A DNA stretch of 64,000 nucleotides from Kiritimatiellaeota bacterium B1221 (GTDB lineage: Bacteria; Verrucomicrobiota; Kiritimatiellia; SS1-B-03-39; UBA6053), in NCBI GenBank assembly GCA_029269125.1, contig JARHXX010000009.1, forward strand, positions 56,682-120,681, written 5' to 3'. How positions within the stretch are numbered: position 1 is the first letter of the stretch; each line of letters opens with the position of its first letter. The notes beneath the pieces are model-generated. The model was not told the DNA's origin. It saw only the letters and a list, made by a program, of their open reading frames with translations, and searched no databases. The translations under genes were made by a program, and so were the position numbers. This document shows positions 18,424 through 27,138 of the stretch, in pieces.

Positions 18424-19374
18424 TTACTTGCCCAGATAGTCATCCACGTTTTCATTGGTGACTGGTACAAATACCCGGTAGATTTCTTTGGTTTCAATCG
18501 GCTCATCGGATTCCAACTGTGAGACCATCCCCCAAATTTTGTTGGCAATATCTGTGTTGGTTCCGGTTACAGTTACGCTCATGCGAATGCCTTCATTGTT
18601 TTTCATGGCAAACAATTCCGGCTGGGTCGCATCTGCCGCAAACACCCCGAAATCATCGGTGATTTTCCCCGCAGCTTTGGCCGCTTCGTTTGCACCGACA
18701 GATCCACCGCCGCCAATCGAACAGACCACTTTCACATTCGGGTTGGACTGGAAGATGGTTTCCATCTTTTCAATCCCTTCTTTGGTATCAATCGCACTGC
18801 TCTGGGCTACGATTTTTGCATCAGGCGCCAACTTCGTGATCGCATCCACAATCCCATTACCCCTTTCCAGGAGAATCGGAAGTTGCGGATAGTTTAAAAT
18901 GGCCACTTCCGCGTTGCCGTCCAATTTTTCATTGATCCATTTGGCGGCATGTTCACCGATGGTGTAGCCCAACTCATGGTTATCAATCAGCCAGGCAAGG
19001 TCAGCATTTTCCAAATTGTCATCCCAGGCAATCACTTTAATGCCGGTTTCACGCGCCTGCTTCAAAGCAAACTCCACCCCTTGAGGATCCGCCGGATGAA
19101 TGATAATCACATCCACACCACTGGAGATAAAGTTTTCAACTTGGGTGATTTGTTTTCCAACATTGCTGTCACAAGCCACATAGTTGATACTGCCGCCTTC
19201 CGCTTTGATCTTTTTCTCAATGGCCTGACAATAGCCCGCCCATGTGGGATTACTCAAAGACTGAACCGTCATACCAACTTTCACACCGCCACTTGCGGCA
19301 TTTTCCTGGCTTCCACAACCGGACAACAGCAGTCCGACCGCGGCAAATATCATTCCTAATTTTAATGTTTTCAT
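18424..19374 (-). CDS. Sugar ABC transporter substrate-binding lipoprotein (RbsB-type)
   Basis: The 316-aa product has a lipoprotein signal with lipobox LLSGC at residues 16-20, then a periplasmic binding protein fold of the ribose-binding type (VGMTVQSLSNPTWAGYCQAI, DVIIIHPADPQGVEFAL, VIAWDDNLENADLAWLIDN). It captures the substrate in the periplasm and delivers it to the RbsC/RbsA-type partners downstream. The exact ligand is unknown; the dehydrogenases in the operon point to a hexitol. Confidence 0.93.
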   Translation of the reverse strand: MKTLKLGMIFAAVGLLLSGCGSQENAASGGVKVGMTVQSLSNPTWAGYCQAIEKKIKAEGGSINYVACDSNVGKQITQVENFISSGVDVIIIHPADPQGVEFALKQARETGIKVIAWDDNLENADLAWLIDNHELGYTIGEHAAKWINEKLDGNAEVAILNYPQLPILLERGNGIVDAITKLAPDAKIVAQSSAIDTKEGIEKMETIFQSNPNVKVVCSIGGGGSVGANEAAKAAGKITDDFGVFAADATQPELFAMKNNEGIRMSVTVTGTNTDIANKIWGMVSQLESDEPIETKEIYRVFVPVTNENVDDYLGK

Positions 19375-19388
19375 GTTCTCTCCTGGGT

Positions 19389-20300
19389 TTATTGGGTTAT
19401 TTCCGCTGTCTCTGCGGATACTTTATTAATCAAATTTTGAGGCAATTCCGGGGTCGCACCCGCATGCATGCAAACATACGTCGACACTTCACTGGCGAAG
19501 GCATTCACTTCTTTTAACGGCCATTTTTTCAGCAGGCCCATGCACATGGCCGCGGTAAAAGAATCCCCCGCCCCCACCGTATCAACCGCTTCCTTTTTCA
19601 CCCCGGCATAATCATCCAATTCGTATTTGCCCATCAACAAGCTTCCTTCCGCCCCCCGGGTATAAGCAATGACCTCTAAACGAAAACGGTCCTTTAAAGC
19701 GGTCAGCTGATCCAGCACGTCCCCCTCGAGCCCAAAGTATTTCACTAGCTCCGGCAATTCCTCATCACTTAATTTCAACACGTTTGCGTAGTGAAGCGAC
19801 TCTTCAACCAACTGTTTTGAGAAAAATGCCGCTCGTAAATTGATGTCGTAAATGGTCAGCGCCTCTGAGGAGACATTCCGGAGAAAAGAACGAATCGAGC
19901 CCCGGGATTCTCCCGAACGCTGGGACAGAGAACCAAAACAAACCGCATCCAAAGTCGCCGCCACCTCTTTAAGAGATGGTGGACAGGGAATATGATCCCA
20001 AGCCACCGCTTCACGAATGTTATAAGTCGGTTTTCCCTGTTTCAGCACCACCTCCACTGTGCCGGTAGGATATGCAGGCGTTTCAAATACAAAATCCGTG
20101 TTTACATTTAACGCTTTCAGTTGATCCAGCATCTCCTTCCCCAAAGGCTCTGTCCCCACACAGCTAATCGGCCACGCATCCGCTCCCATGGACGCACAAT
20201 GGAACGCAAAATTGGCCGGTGCACCTCCCAATCGCTTGTGTGTCGGGAAAATATCCCAAACCAACTCCCCGATTCCCGCTACTGTAAATTCATTTTTCAT
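19389..20300 (-). CDS. PfkB-family carbohydrate kinase (fructokinase-like)
   Basis: The 303-aa protein has both PfkB signatures: GGAPANFAFHCASMGADA near residue 25 and DTVGAGDSFTAAMCMGLL near residue 240, with the catalytic Asp in GAGD. The opening FTVAGIGELVWDIFP and the overall length fit fructokinases. It would phosphorylate fructose produced by the two polyol dehydrogenases to fructose 6-phosphate. It is the first gene of the polyol operon, 14 bp before the binding protein, and divergent from the regulator. Confidence 0.92.
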   Translation of the reverse strand: MKNEFTVAGIGELVWDIFPTHKRLGGAPANFAFHCASMGADAWPISCVGTEPLGKEMLDQLKALNVNTDFVFETPAYPTGTVEVVLKQGKPTYNIREAVAWDHIPCPPSLKEVAATLDAVCFGSLSQRSGESRGSIRSFLRNVSSEALTIYDINLRAAFFSKQLVEESLHYANVLKLSDEELPELVKYFGLEGDVLDQLTALKDRFRLEVIAYTRGAEGSLLMGKYELDDYAGVKKEAVDTVGAGDSFTAAMCMGLLKKWPLKEVNAFASEVSTYVCMHAGATPELPQNLINKVSAETAEITQ

Positions 20301-20367
20301 GTTTGTATTAATGCTGATTCGTTAAGTTATTTCTGCAACTAACCTAATCCTAACGCAAAAGAGTCTT

Positions 20368-20426
20368 ATATGTAAACTTAAATGTAATTTACAGACTTGC
20401 ATTAGCTTAACATTTAACTTACATAT
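20368..20426. promoter_or_regulatory. Long inverted repeat, candidate operator of the polyol regulator
   Basis: In the divergent promoter region, ATATGTAAACTTAAATGTAA (20368-20387) is repeated in inverted form as TTAACATTTAACTTACATAT (20407-20426), with only a few mismatches and a 19-bp spacer. Each arm carries TGTAA elements, and TGTAAA...TTTACA also forms a tighter dyad at 20371-20393. Its place between the kinase and the GntR/LacI-type regulator makes it the natural binding site for that regulator, controlling both directions. Confidence 0.75.
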
Positions 20427-20431
20427 CAGGC

Positions 20432-21529
20432 ATGAACTCACCCAAACCCAAGTACTTACAGATACACGATGAAATTCGTGAATTAATCGAAAAACAGACC
20501 TGGAAACCAGGTGATTTCCTCCCCACGGAGGAGGAATTATGTAAAAAGTACCAAGTTTCACGCCCCACCATTGCCAAAGCCCTCCAGCTTTTAGCAAAAG
20601 AGAAGAAAGTACATCGGCGGGCGGGCTTCGGAACCAAAGTACTGCCACCGGGACGCTCCGGGCTAAGCGCAGGCTTTCTCATTCCCCGCCTGCATGAAAC
20701 CGAAATTTTTGAGCCCATCTGCGCCAGCATCACTGAAACCGCGGGCATGGAAGCCATGCGCATCATTCATCCCGCAGAAATGAACCGCGAAACCGACCTC
20801 AGAAAATTGGCCATGAATCTGGCCGACCGCTTTATCGCCACCAAAACCCGGGGAGTCTTTTTCACCCCCATCGAACAAATTCCGGATCAGCAAAATTTTA
20901 ATATGGAAATTATTAAAAGACTCACCGGAAACGGCATCAGGGTCGTGCTTCTCGACCGGGATGTCTACCCTTGGCCCAAACAAACCCCATTTGACTTGGT
21001 GGGGATCGATAATATTGAAGCGGGATACATCACCGCCCTCCACCTTCTCGGAAACGGCTGCCGGCAACTGGCCTTCGTATCGGCAAAAAACCCGGCCATG
21101 ACCGTACAATTACGTCAAATTGGCAGTGCCGAAGCGCTGGTTCACGAAAACCGTTTGCCTCAGGAACTGATGCAGGTTGAATACCATGCCGATGCCCCCG
21201 AAATAACCGCAAAACAACTGCTGGCCTGCAATGCCGACGGGATCATCTGTGCAAATGATGCCACCGCCGCCCCGTTGCTTCGCGCCTTACTGGATTTGGG
21301 TGCGGATATTCCCAATCAAATTCAAGTCTGCGGATTCGACGATGTGAAATACGCTTCACTCCTCAGCGTCCCCCTCACCAGTTACCATCAACCCTGTAAA
21401 GATATCGGAAAAACCGCAGCCCGGGTGATGCTGAATCGAATTCGTTACCCCGACAGCCCCGCCCTGCGGGTGACGCTTCGCGGAGAACTGGTGATCCGCG
21501 ACTCCTCCTGTGGACCGGTCATGGCCTGA
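20432..21529 (+). CDS. GntR-type HTH / LacI-type sensor transcriptional regulator (AraR-like)
   Basis: The 365-aa product combines an N-terminal GntR winged helix (residues ~5-70: KYLQIHDEIRELIEKQTW, LPTEEELCKKYQVSRPTIAK) with a LacI/periplasmic-binding-type ligand domain (LVGIDNIEAGYITALHLLG, VCGFDDVKYASLLSVPLTSY). This arrangement is that of AraR, a repressor released by its sugar. It is divergent from the polyol operon and probably represses it through the adjacent inverted repeat. Effector identity is unknown; a polyol or its oxidised product is likely. Confidence 0.92.
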   Translation: MNSPKPKYLQIHDEIRELIEKQTWKPGDFLPTEEELCKKYQVSRPTIAKALQLLAKEKKVHRRAGFGTKVLPPGRSGLSAGFLIPRLHETEIFEPICASITETAGMEAMRIIHPAEMNRETDLRKLAMNLADRFIATKTRGVFFTPIEQIPDQQNFNMEIIKRLTGNGIRVVLLDRDVYPWPKQTPFDLVGIDNIEAGYITALHLLGNGCRQLAFVSAKNPAMTVQLRQIGSAEALVHENRLPQELMQVEYHADAPEITAKQLLACNADGIICANDATAAPLLRALLDLGADIPNQIQVCGFDDVKYASLLSVPLTSYHQPCKDIGKTAARVMLNRIRYPDSPALRVTLRGELVIRDSSCGPVMA

Positions 21530-21541
21530 ATATATGCAAAG

Positions 21542-21553
21542 CCCCCCCCCCCC
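21542..21553. repeat. 12-bp homopolymeric C tract
   Basis: An uninterrupted run of 12 C residues lies between the convergent ends of the regulator and a small membrane protein gene. It is outside both coding regions. Such tracts are prone to slippage and to assembly error. Confidence 0.8.
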
Positions 21554-21566
21554 GACATCTGCCGGT

Positions 21567-21833
21567 TTAAACATTCACAAACATTGCGTAAATCTGACCG
21601 GACACATAAACCAAAAAGAACACCAGACAAAAGGCCCATATCGCTCTCTTCTGAATTTTCAGTGCTGCAGGCTGATCTCTTAAGCCGGGGGTAAACAGCA
21701 CATCGATCACCGGGAAACCATTGCGGTCTTTTCCTGAATCCGCCGGAAGAAAGGTCTTTAATTTCCGGTAAAGCCCTATGAACCTCAGGATGCAAAGCAG
21801 GATCAACAGATTGACGATGATGAAAAATGTCAT
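21567..21833 (-). CDS. Small two-helix membrane protein, unknown
   Basis: From the ATG at 21833 this is an 88-aa protein with a hydrophobic helix at each end (MTFFIIVNLLILLCILRFIG and AFCLVFFLVYVSGQIYAMFV) and a polar middle containing FPVIDVLFTPGLRDQPAA. The reading frame extends further upstream toward lolD, but that part is non-hydrophobic and rich in stop-like composition. It lies about 65 bp downstream of lolD on the same strand. I do not recognise it, and the start is uncertain. Confidence 0.5.
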   Translation of the reverse strand: MTFFIIVNLLILLCILRFIGLYRKLKTFLPADSGKDRNGFPVIDVLFTPGLRDQPAALKIQKRAIWAFCLVFFLVYVSGQIYAMFVNV

Positions 21834-21900
21834 TTGATTTTTCCGGCACCAGATCTCAGAACCTGCAAAACCGCATACTTGATTTCGACCGCCACCAGCA

Positions 21901-22572
21901 CTACCCCAATCGGATAGTGCGGTGACATCTTGCCGCGAGCCGCGGATCATGGGTGACAATCACCAAGGTGCGTTTCTTTTCTTCGCTAAGGCGGAATAAA
22001 TCATCCAGCACTTGATCTCCGGTTTCGGCATCCAGGTTACCCGTCGGCTCGTCGGCCATCAGAATTTCCGGCTCGTTAATCAAGGCGCGGGCCACCGCCA
22101 GGCGCTGCTGCTCTCCCCCGCTCAACTCTACCGGCCGATGCTCGAGTCGATGCAAAAGCCCCACGGATTTTAGTCGGGATTTTGCGAGCGCCACCACATC
22201 CGAAGCCGGCTCACGCCAGGTATTCAGTGCCCGGGCGGGAATCAGCACATTCTCCAACACGTTTAGGTCGGGGAGCAAATGGTAATTTTGAAACACCACC
22301 CCGATATGTTTGGCCCGGAAATTCGCCCGTTTGGATTCCTTCCAGGTATGAATGGATTCACCTTCAATCCGCACTTCCCCCCCATCGGGGGTATCCAATC
22401 CGGCCAGCAAATGCATCAAGGTGCTTTTTCCACTGCCACTGGCTCCCATAATGCACACATGCTCCCCGCGTTGAATTTGTAAAGACATGCCCTTCAACAC
22501 CTCCACTTTTCCATGAGGCATCACATAGAATTTTTCTAAAGCCACCGCTTCCACATATGCCGGCTCAGTCAT
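21901..22572 (-). CDS. lolD: LolD-type lipoprotein-releasing ABC transporter ATP-binding protein
   Basis: The 223-aa ATPase has Walker [11 protein letters not shown] near residue 40, the ABC signature [15 protein letters not shown], Walker [13 protein letters not shown] and the H-loop VTHD, in the MacB/LolD pattern. LolCDE releases outer-membrane lipoproteins from the inner membrane to LolA. It overlaps the preceding lolC/E gene by 8 bp, so the two are translationally coupled. The family resemblance to MacB-type exporters leaves a small ambiguity, which the LolC/E partner resolves. Confidence 0.9.
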   Translation of the reverse strand: MTEPAYVEAVALEKFYVMPHGKVEVLKGMSLQIQRGEHVCIMGASGSGKSTLMHLLAGLDTPDGGEVRIEGESIHTWKESKRANFRAKHIGVVFQNYHLLPDLNVLENVLIPARALNTWREPASDVVALAKSRLKSVGLLHRLEHRPVELSGGEQQRLAVARALINEPEILMADEPTGNLDAETGDQVLDDLFRLSEEKKRTLVIVTHDPRLAARCHRTIRLG

Positions 22573-23800
22573 GTCGCAGGGCCTCCACCGGATTTTTACG
22601 CGCCGCCAACCACGCGGGAATCATCCCCCCCACCAAACAAAGCACCAATACCAAACCAATAATAATGGCCACATCCCCCGGCACCACTTTTGAAGGCAAA
22701 CCGTCAATATAATATAAAGATTTGGGCAAGATCTCCAAACCGGTTACCCGGGAAAGACCATCCAAAATATGTTGCCGGAAGTGCAAAACCAACAATCCGC
22801 TGGCCGTTCCCAAAATGATGCCGGCCACTCCCTGAATCAGCCCGTACCACATAAAAATCCCCATTATGGTACTGTTCCGAAATCCCATGGATTTCAACAG
22901 TCCCACTTCCCGGGTTTTTTGCACGCTGACCATAATCAGCGTGCAGGAGACTGTAAAACTCGCCACAATGGAAATAATGGTGAGCAGAAAAAACATCATA
23001 CTCTTCTCCATGGTCAACGCATCAAACAAAGACTGGTTCATCTGGGTCCAACTCTGGGCGGAATACCGGTAACTCGCCATTTGCGAAACTTTCTCAGCCA
23101 ACGCATTGGCCTCAAACATATCGATACCCTGAATTTGCATCCCATGTATACCATGATCCATGCCCATGACCTCCCGGGCAGTATAAAGATCCGTCAAAAT
23201 AAATCCGAAATCCACCTGATACATCCCCACCGAAAAAACGCCGGCAATCCGCAACTCTTCCGGCAACAAGACTTCATCATCAGTGGGAATATTGGCCGGG
23301 CTGAAAACCGTCAATTTATCCCCCGCCCTTACCCCCAGCGCATTGGCCAAATCCACCCCGATCAAACACTCCATCTCCTCAAATTCCAAGGTGCCATCCC
23401 GCAAAGTGTTTTCTTCATCTTCACGCATTTTCTGAAACAGAAAATTCTGTTCCGGATCAATTCCCTGTAATATCGGCTGCTGAACCGCATCCCGGGATTG
23501 CGCCATCACTATCGACTGCAGAAAGGGCGCCACTGCGACCACCTCTGGCAGCTCTGCCACATTTTCAAACAGCGGATCATCCTCTTCCATGCCACGCGGA
23601 TAAGCGACCACCGTCACATGCGGCTGAAAACTGAGAATCTTCTCCCGCCACATGTCCCCGAATCCGTTCATCACCGATATCACCACAATCAACACCGCCA
23701 CGCCCAGAAGGGTTCCCGCCACCGCCAGACTGTTCATCACCGAAAGCAAATGCTTTTTCGGCTTCAGATAGGCCAGTGTCAGGTAGAGGGAGGCTTGCAT
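22565..23800 (-). CDS. LolC/LolE-type lipoprotein-releasing permease
   Basis: The 411-aa product begins with the N-terminal segment typical of LolC/E (YLTLAYLKPKKHLLSVMNSLAVAGTLLGVAVLIVVISVMNG), then a ~220-residue periplasmic MacB-PCD domain. Three transmembrane helices close the protein, with the FtsX fold (FFLLTIISIVASFTVSCTLI, VGLLKSMGFRNSTIMGIF). It is the membrane partner of LolD. Only one permease gene is present, so it may act as a homodimer as in bacteria with LolF-type proteins. Confidence 0.92.
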   Translation of the reverse strand: MQASLYLTLAYLKPKKHLLSVMNSLAVAGTLLGVAVLIVVISVMNGFGDMWREKILSFQPHVTVVAYPRGMEEDDPLFENVAELPEVVAVAPFLQSIVMAQSRDAVQQPILQGIDPEQNFLFQKMREDEENTLRDGTLEFEEMECLIGVDLANALGVRAGDKLTVFSPANIPTDDEVLLPEELRIAGVFSVGMYQVDFGFILTDLYTAREVMGMDHGIHGMQIQGIDMFEANALAEKVSQMASYRYSAQSWTQMNQSLFDALTMEKSMMFFLLTIISIVASFTVSCTLIMVSVQKTREVGLLKSMGFRNSTIMGIFMWYGLIQGVAGIILGTASGLLVLHFRQHILDGLSRVTGLEILPKSLYYIDGLPSKVVPGDVAIIIGLVLVLCLVGGMIPAWLAARKNPVEALRHD

Positions 23801-23856
23801 AGAGCGTTAGTGGTCAATGGTCTTTGGAAAACTGACGAATGACCTGTGATGAAGGA

Positions 23857-25302
23857 CTAGTGACTGCGGTTCTTCATCTGCGGAAACAGAATCACATCCC
23901 GAATGGCTTCGCTGCCGGTCAGCATCATCACCAAACGGTCAATGCCCACGCCCATCCCGCCGGCGGGGGGCATGCCGTGTTCGAGGGCGATGAGGAAATC
24001 CTCGTCAAATTTCATCGCTTCGTCACCGGCCTGAGCCAACAAACGCTCACGCTGCAGCAGCGGGTCGTTGAGTTCATTGTATCCCGGCGCAATCTCTTTG
24101 CCGCCAATGATCAATTCGAACACATCCACTTTGCTCTCATCATCCACGCAGGGTTTGGCCAAAGGCACCAGCTCCGCCGGCAGACGCATCACAAAGGTCG
24201 GATCGATCAGGGTCTTTTCAATACATTTTTCGAAGATCTCCTGGGTAATTCCCCCTTCATTCCAGGAAGCATCCACATGGCAACCCAGTGAGGTGGCACG
24301 CTCCGCTTTACCCGCTGCATCCAAGTCAAAGTAATCATCACCGGCCCGCTCGATGATCAGATCGTCATAATCCACGGCCCGCCAGTTGTCCAAATTCACC
24401 GGTTCGGATTCGGTTCCCACCTGACGCGATCCAATGACCGTATCAGCCAAATGCACAATCAGATCGTGAATCAGCGTCTGCATGCTTTCCCGATTGCCGT
24501 AGGCCTCGTAGATTTCCAGCATGGTAAATTCCGGATTGTGGTTCCGGCTCAATCCTTCGTTACGGAAGTTGCGGTTCAGTTCGAACACTTTATCAAATCC
24601 GCCCACCAACAGACGCTTCAGGTACAACTCCGGCGCAATCCGGAAGAACATATCCATGCTCAAGGCATTGTAACGGGTTTGAAAAGGGGTGGCCGCCGCC
24701 CCGCCGGGAATCGACTGCATCATCGGGGTTTCCACTTCGTCAAACTGCTTTTTGTTGAGGAAACTGCGGATTTCCCGCAAAATGGCTATGCGATGATCAA
24801 AAACTTTGCGTACATCCGGATTGGAAATCAGATCCAGGTACCGCTGACGGTATCGCGCTTCCACATCCTTTAATCCGTCCCATTTATCGGGGAGAGGCAA
24901 CAAAGACTTCGAAAGCAGTGTCCACTCGGACACTTTGACCGTTTTTTCACCCGTGCGGGTGGTGAACCAGGTACCGGTCACCCCAATATGATCGCCCAAA
25001 TCGGTGTACTTAAACGCATCAAAAGCCGCTTCACCAATATCATTCTTCTTCAGATACACCTGAATGCGGCTGCTGCTGTCCTGCAGGTGGGCGAAAATGG
25101 ATTTACCCATTTCCCGACAGGTCATGATCCGTCCGGCCAGACGAACTTCTTTTCCATCTTCAAAAGCGTCGGTCAGTTCGGAAAAGCGACCGTCGCGGGC
25201 GAAAGCTTGACCAAAGGCGGAATAACCTGCGGCCTCCAATTTATGCATGTTTTCGATGCGTTGTTGGCGTAAATCGTTAGGGGAGAGGTTTTCAGTGTCC
25301 AT
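23857..25302 (-). CDS. lysS: Lysyl-tRNA synthetase, class II
   Basis: Starting at the ATG at 25302 (MDTENLSPNDLRQQRIENM) gives 481 aa, normal for LysS. An OB-fold anticodon domain (VRLAGRIMTCREMGKSIFA) precedes the class II core, with motif 1 around FDEVETPMMQSIPGGAAATP, motif 2 FRNEGLSRNHNPEFTMLE and motif 3 GMGVGIDRLVMMLTG. It charges tRNA-Lys in the cytoplasm. A longer in-frame extension upstream runs through a terminator-like sequence and is not credible. It follows the HU-like gene on the same strand. Confidence 0.97.
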   Translation of the reverse strand: MDTENLSPNDLRQQRIENMHKLEAAGYSAFGQAFARDGRFSELTDAFEDGKEVRLAGRIMTCREMGKSIFAHLQDSSSRIQVYLKKNDIGEAAFDAFKYTDLGDHIGVTGTWFTTRTGEKTVKVSEWTLLSKSLLPLPDKWDGLKDVEARYRQRYLDLISNPDVRKVFDHRIAILREIRSFLNKKQFDEVETPMMQSIPGGAAATPFQTRYNALSMDMFFRIAPELYLKRLLVGGFDKVFELNRNFRNEGLSRNHNPEFTMLEIYEAYGNRESMQTLIHDLIVHLADTVIGSRQVGTESEPVNLDNWRAVDYDDLIIERAGDDYFDLDAAGKAERATSLGCHVDASWNEGGITQEIFEKCIEKTLIDPTFVMRLPAELVPLAKPCVDDESKVDVFELIIGGKEIAPGYNELNDPLLQRERLLAQAGDEAMKFDEDFLIALEHGMPPAGGMGVGIDRLVMMLTGSEAIRDVILFPQMKNRSH

Positions 25303-25326
25303 AAGAAATGAGAGGCATACGTTGAT

Positions 25327-25358
25327 AAAAAAAAAATCCGGACCGAATGAGGACCGGA
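25327..25358 (-). terminator. Weak intrinsic terminator after the HU-like gene
   Basis: On the minus strand TCCGG...CCGGA is followed by a run of about ten T residues (A-run at 25327-25336 on the plus strand). The stem is short (5 bp) with a long loop, so efficiency is doubtful. It separates the HU-like gene from lysS. Confidence 0.45.
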
Positions 25359-25381
25359 GGAAAGAGGGCGCTCCGGTGGGG

Positions 25382-25723
25382 TTATTTTTCCACCGGCAAA
25401 GAGACAATGTCGCCGGTGACCTGATGTTTCATCACTTTGCCCGGCTTAAACTTGACCACCTTGCGAGTGGGAATGGTCACCACCTGATCCGGTTTATTGG
25501 GATTGCGGCCAATACGGGATTTGCGCTCCGTGACTTCAAACACACCAAAATTGCGGAATTCCACATTCTCGCCTTTCGCCAAACTCTCGGTGATATAATC
25601 CAACGTTTTCTGGATCACCTCGTGTACATCCTGCTGGATCAAGCCGGTTTCTTCGGCAATACGCATAACCAAATCACGTTTAGTGGTGCGTTTTTGGGTG
25701 GAGGAGGTGTCTTCGGTTTGCAT
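25382..25723 (-). CDS. HU/IHF-family DNA-binding protein
   Basis: The 113-aa protein has the full HU/IHF fold: N-terminal helices (TTKRDLVMRIAEETGLIQQDV), the GENVEFRNFGVFEVTERK strand, the DNA-intercalating arm RIGRNPNKPDQVVTIPTRKV and the closing VVKFKPGKVMKHQV. A ~12-residue Ser/Thr-rich N-terminal tail precedes the fold. It bends and packages DNA as a dimer. It may be the IHF-like rather than the HU-like paralogue; the sequence alone does not settle this. Confidence 0.94.
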   Translation of the reverse strand: MQTEDTSSTQKRTTKRDLVMRIAEETGLIQQDVHEVIQKTLDYITESLAKGENVEFRNFGVFEVTERKSRIGRNPNKPDQVVTIPTRKVVKFKPGKVMKHQVTGDIVSLPVEK

Positions 25724-25845
25724 GGGAGTGCCTGTTCGTTGTTCAACTTGATTAAAGTCAACGCTTTACGCCTGAATAAACCAATGGTCAAGAGCGATTC
25801 GGCATTCTTGCGGGTTTCTAGCGCTCATAACTCAATCTTTTAGGT

Positions 25846-26988
25846 TTATTTTAACCCGGATCCCTCTGTATGAGGGCTCTGATACATGTCAGACAGATCT
25901 CTCAAAAACCGGGTATTCGGGTCCTTTGCGAATTCTATAAAATTTTCCGCCGCCAAATGACCGGGATAGGGCCCGTAAAAATGATCCAAAGTCGCGTTCC
26001 GCCACACCAGCACATACGATACCTGTCTGGAAAGCGGATCATTATTGATGGGACGTAATAATCCTTCCGTCCACCAATCGGCCATCATCAACTGATCGAC
26101 GCCCGTCTCTGCCAGGGCAAACGGCTTGTGTCTTTTTTGCGCAAGTTCAGCCACAATCCGGAGAGATTCGAATCCGGGTCCCGCTTCCACAAACGAAGAA
26201 TAATCACATAAACCTAATATATCCACCACATCATCCCCTGGATAGCGCTCCAAATATGCTTCCTCAGTCTCCACCACATCGGGAGAAAAACAAAAGAGCA
26301 GATGATGCAGCCCTTTCTCCCGCGTGAGGTACGCCCCCGTAAAGCGATAGAGTTGTTTATACTCTTCAGGAGAACACGACGCCTCCCCCCACCAAAACCA
26401 ATCACCATTCAACTCGTGCCACGGACGGAAAATAATCGGCACCGCCACCCCCGCTTCGGTTTTCAAACTTCCCAGAAATTCTGCCAGTAAATCCAAACTC
26501 TCTTTAAAATCAGCATGTTTTTCTCCTCCGGGCAGAATCTGATGGACCGCCGGGGTCACATCCCATGCATCCCCCAGAGTCACCGGATTGTCCAAATGCC
26601 AACTGATGGTATTGATCCCCCCCCTTTCATATACTGAAATAATCCACTGCCGCATGTCCTCAAAGCGAACCCGGTCAATATTCAGTTCGTGGCCCACTTC
26701 ACCCACATCCCATCCGAAAACAGCCGGATATTTTCCACTCACCTTCTGAATATCCGATTCAAACATCCCGCCCCGCCAGCCGATGCCGTATGCAAGGCTA
26801 TCCTGATGACCAAACAGAATCCCGCCACTCTTTTGCCGCCATAAATTGAACAGTAAGGCTCTGGTTTCGTCACTCGCAGTCCCATCCGCCGGCACGCCGC
26901 CCTGTACTTGATCCGGAGACAGCGGCGCATGCCGGCACGCACCGGATAATATCAGCAGCATGAATAAGGAATAAAGAGTCGCTTTCAT
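25846..26988 (-). CDS. Glycoside hydrolase family 26 (beta-mannanase-like), secreted or lipoprotein
   Basis: The ATG at 26988 gives 380 aa. The N-terminus MKATLYSLFMLLILSGAC is a signal sequence with a lipobox-like Cys, so the enzyme may be lipid-anchored. The GH26 fold is evident from FGHQDSLAYG, SWHLDNPVT, FRPWHELNGDWFWWG with the acid/base Glu near residue 192, and FALAETG with the nucleophile Glu near 294. GH26 enzymes cleave beta-1,4-mannans. The GH10 gene lies upstream on the same strand but is separated from it by a strong terminator, so the two are independent units. Confidence 0.93.
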   Translation of the reverse strand: MKATLYSLFMLLILSGACRHAPLSPDQVQGGVPADGTASDETRALLFNLWRQKSGGILFGHQDSLAYGIGWRGGMFESDIQKVSGKYPAVFGWDVGEVGHELNIDRVRFEDMRQWIISVYERGGINTISWHLDNPVTLGDAWDVTPAVHQILPGGEKHADFKESLDLLAEFLGSLKTEAGVAVPIIFRPWHELNGDWFWWGEASCSPEEYKQLYRFTGAYLTREKGLHHLLFCFSPDVVETEEAYLERYPGDDVVDILGLCDYSSFVEAGPGFESLRIVAELAQKRHKPFALAETGVDQLMMADWWTEGLLRPINNDPLSRQVSYVLVWRNATLDHFYGPYPGHLAAENFIEFAKDPNTRFLRDLSDMYQSPHTEGSGLK

Positions 26989-27083
26989 AAAACAGAGGCG
27001 TTGAATCACAACCTAAACCCCTCCCCCCCATCCGTCCACCGGTTTCCCCCAAGCTTTCATAAAACGTATGAGGAAATAGGGTG

Positions 27084-27115
27084 AAAAAAAGGCCCCCAAC
27101 ACCTGTTTGAGGGCC
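27084..27115 (-). terminator. Intrinsic terminator of the GH10 gene
   Basis: Downstream of the GH10 stop, on the minus strand, GGCCCTCAA pairs with TTGGGGGCC (9 bp including one G-T) around an 7-nt loop and is followed by seven T residues. This separates GH10 from GH26. Confidence 0.88.
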
Positions 27116-27138
27116 CGGACGTTTTGATAAGCAAGGTC

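Noticed and set aside
22769..23470. 233-aa ORF on the plus strand inside lolC/E
   Set aside because: Shadow frame rich in His, Gln and Arg without any motif; the minus strand clearly encodes the permease.
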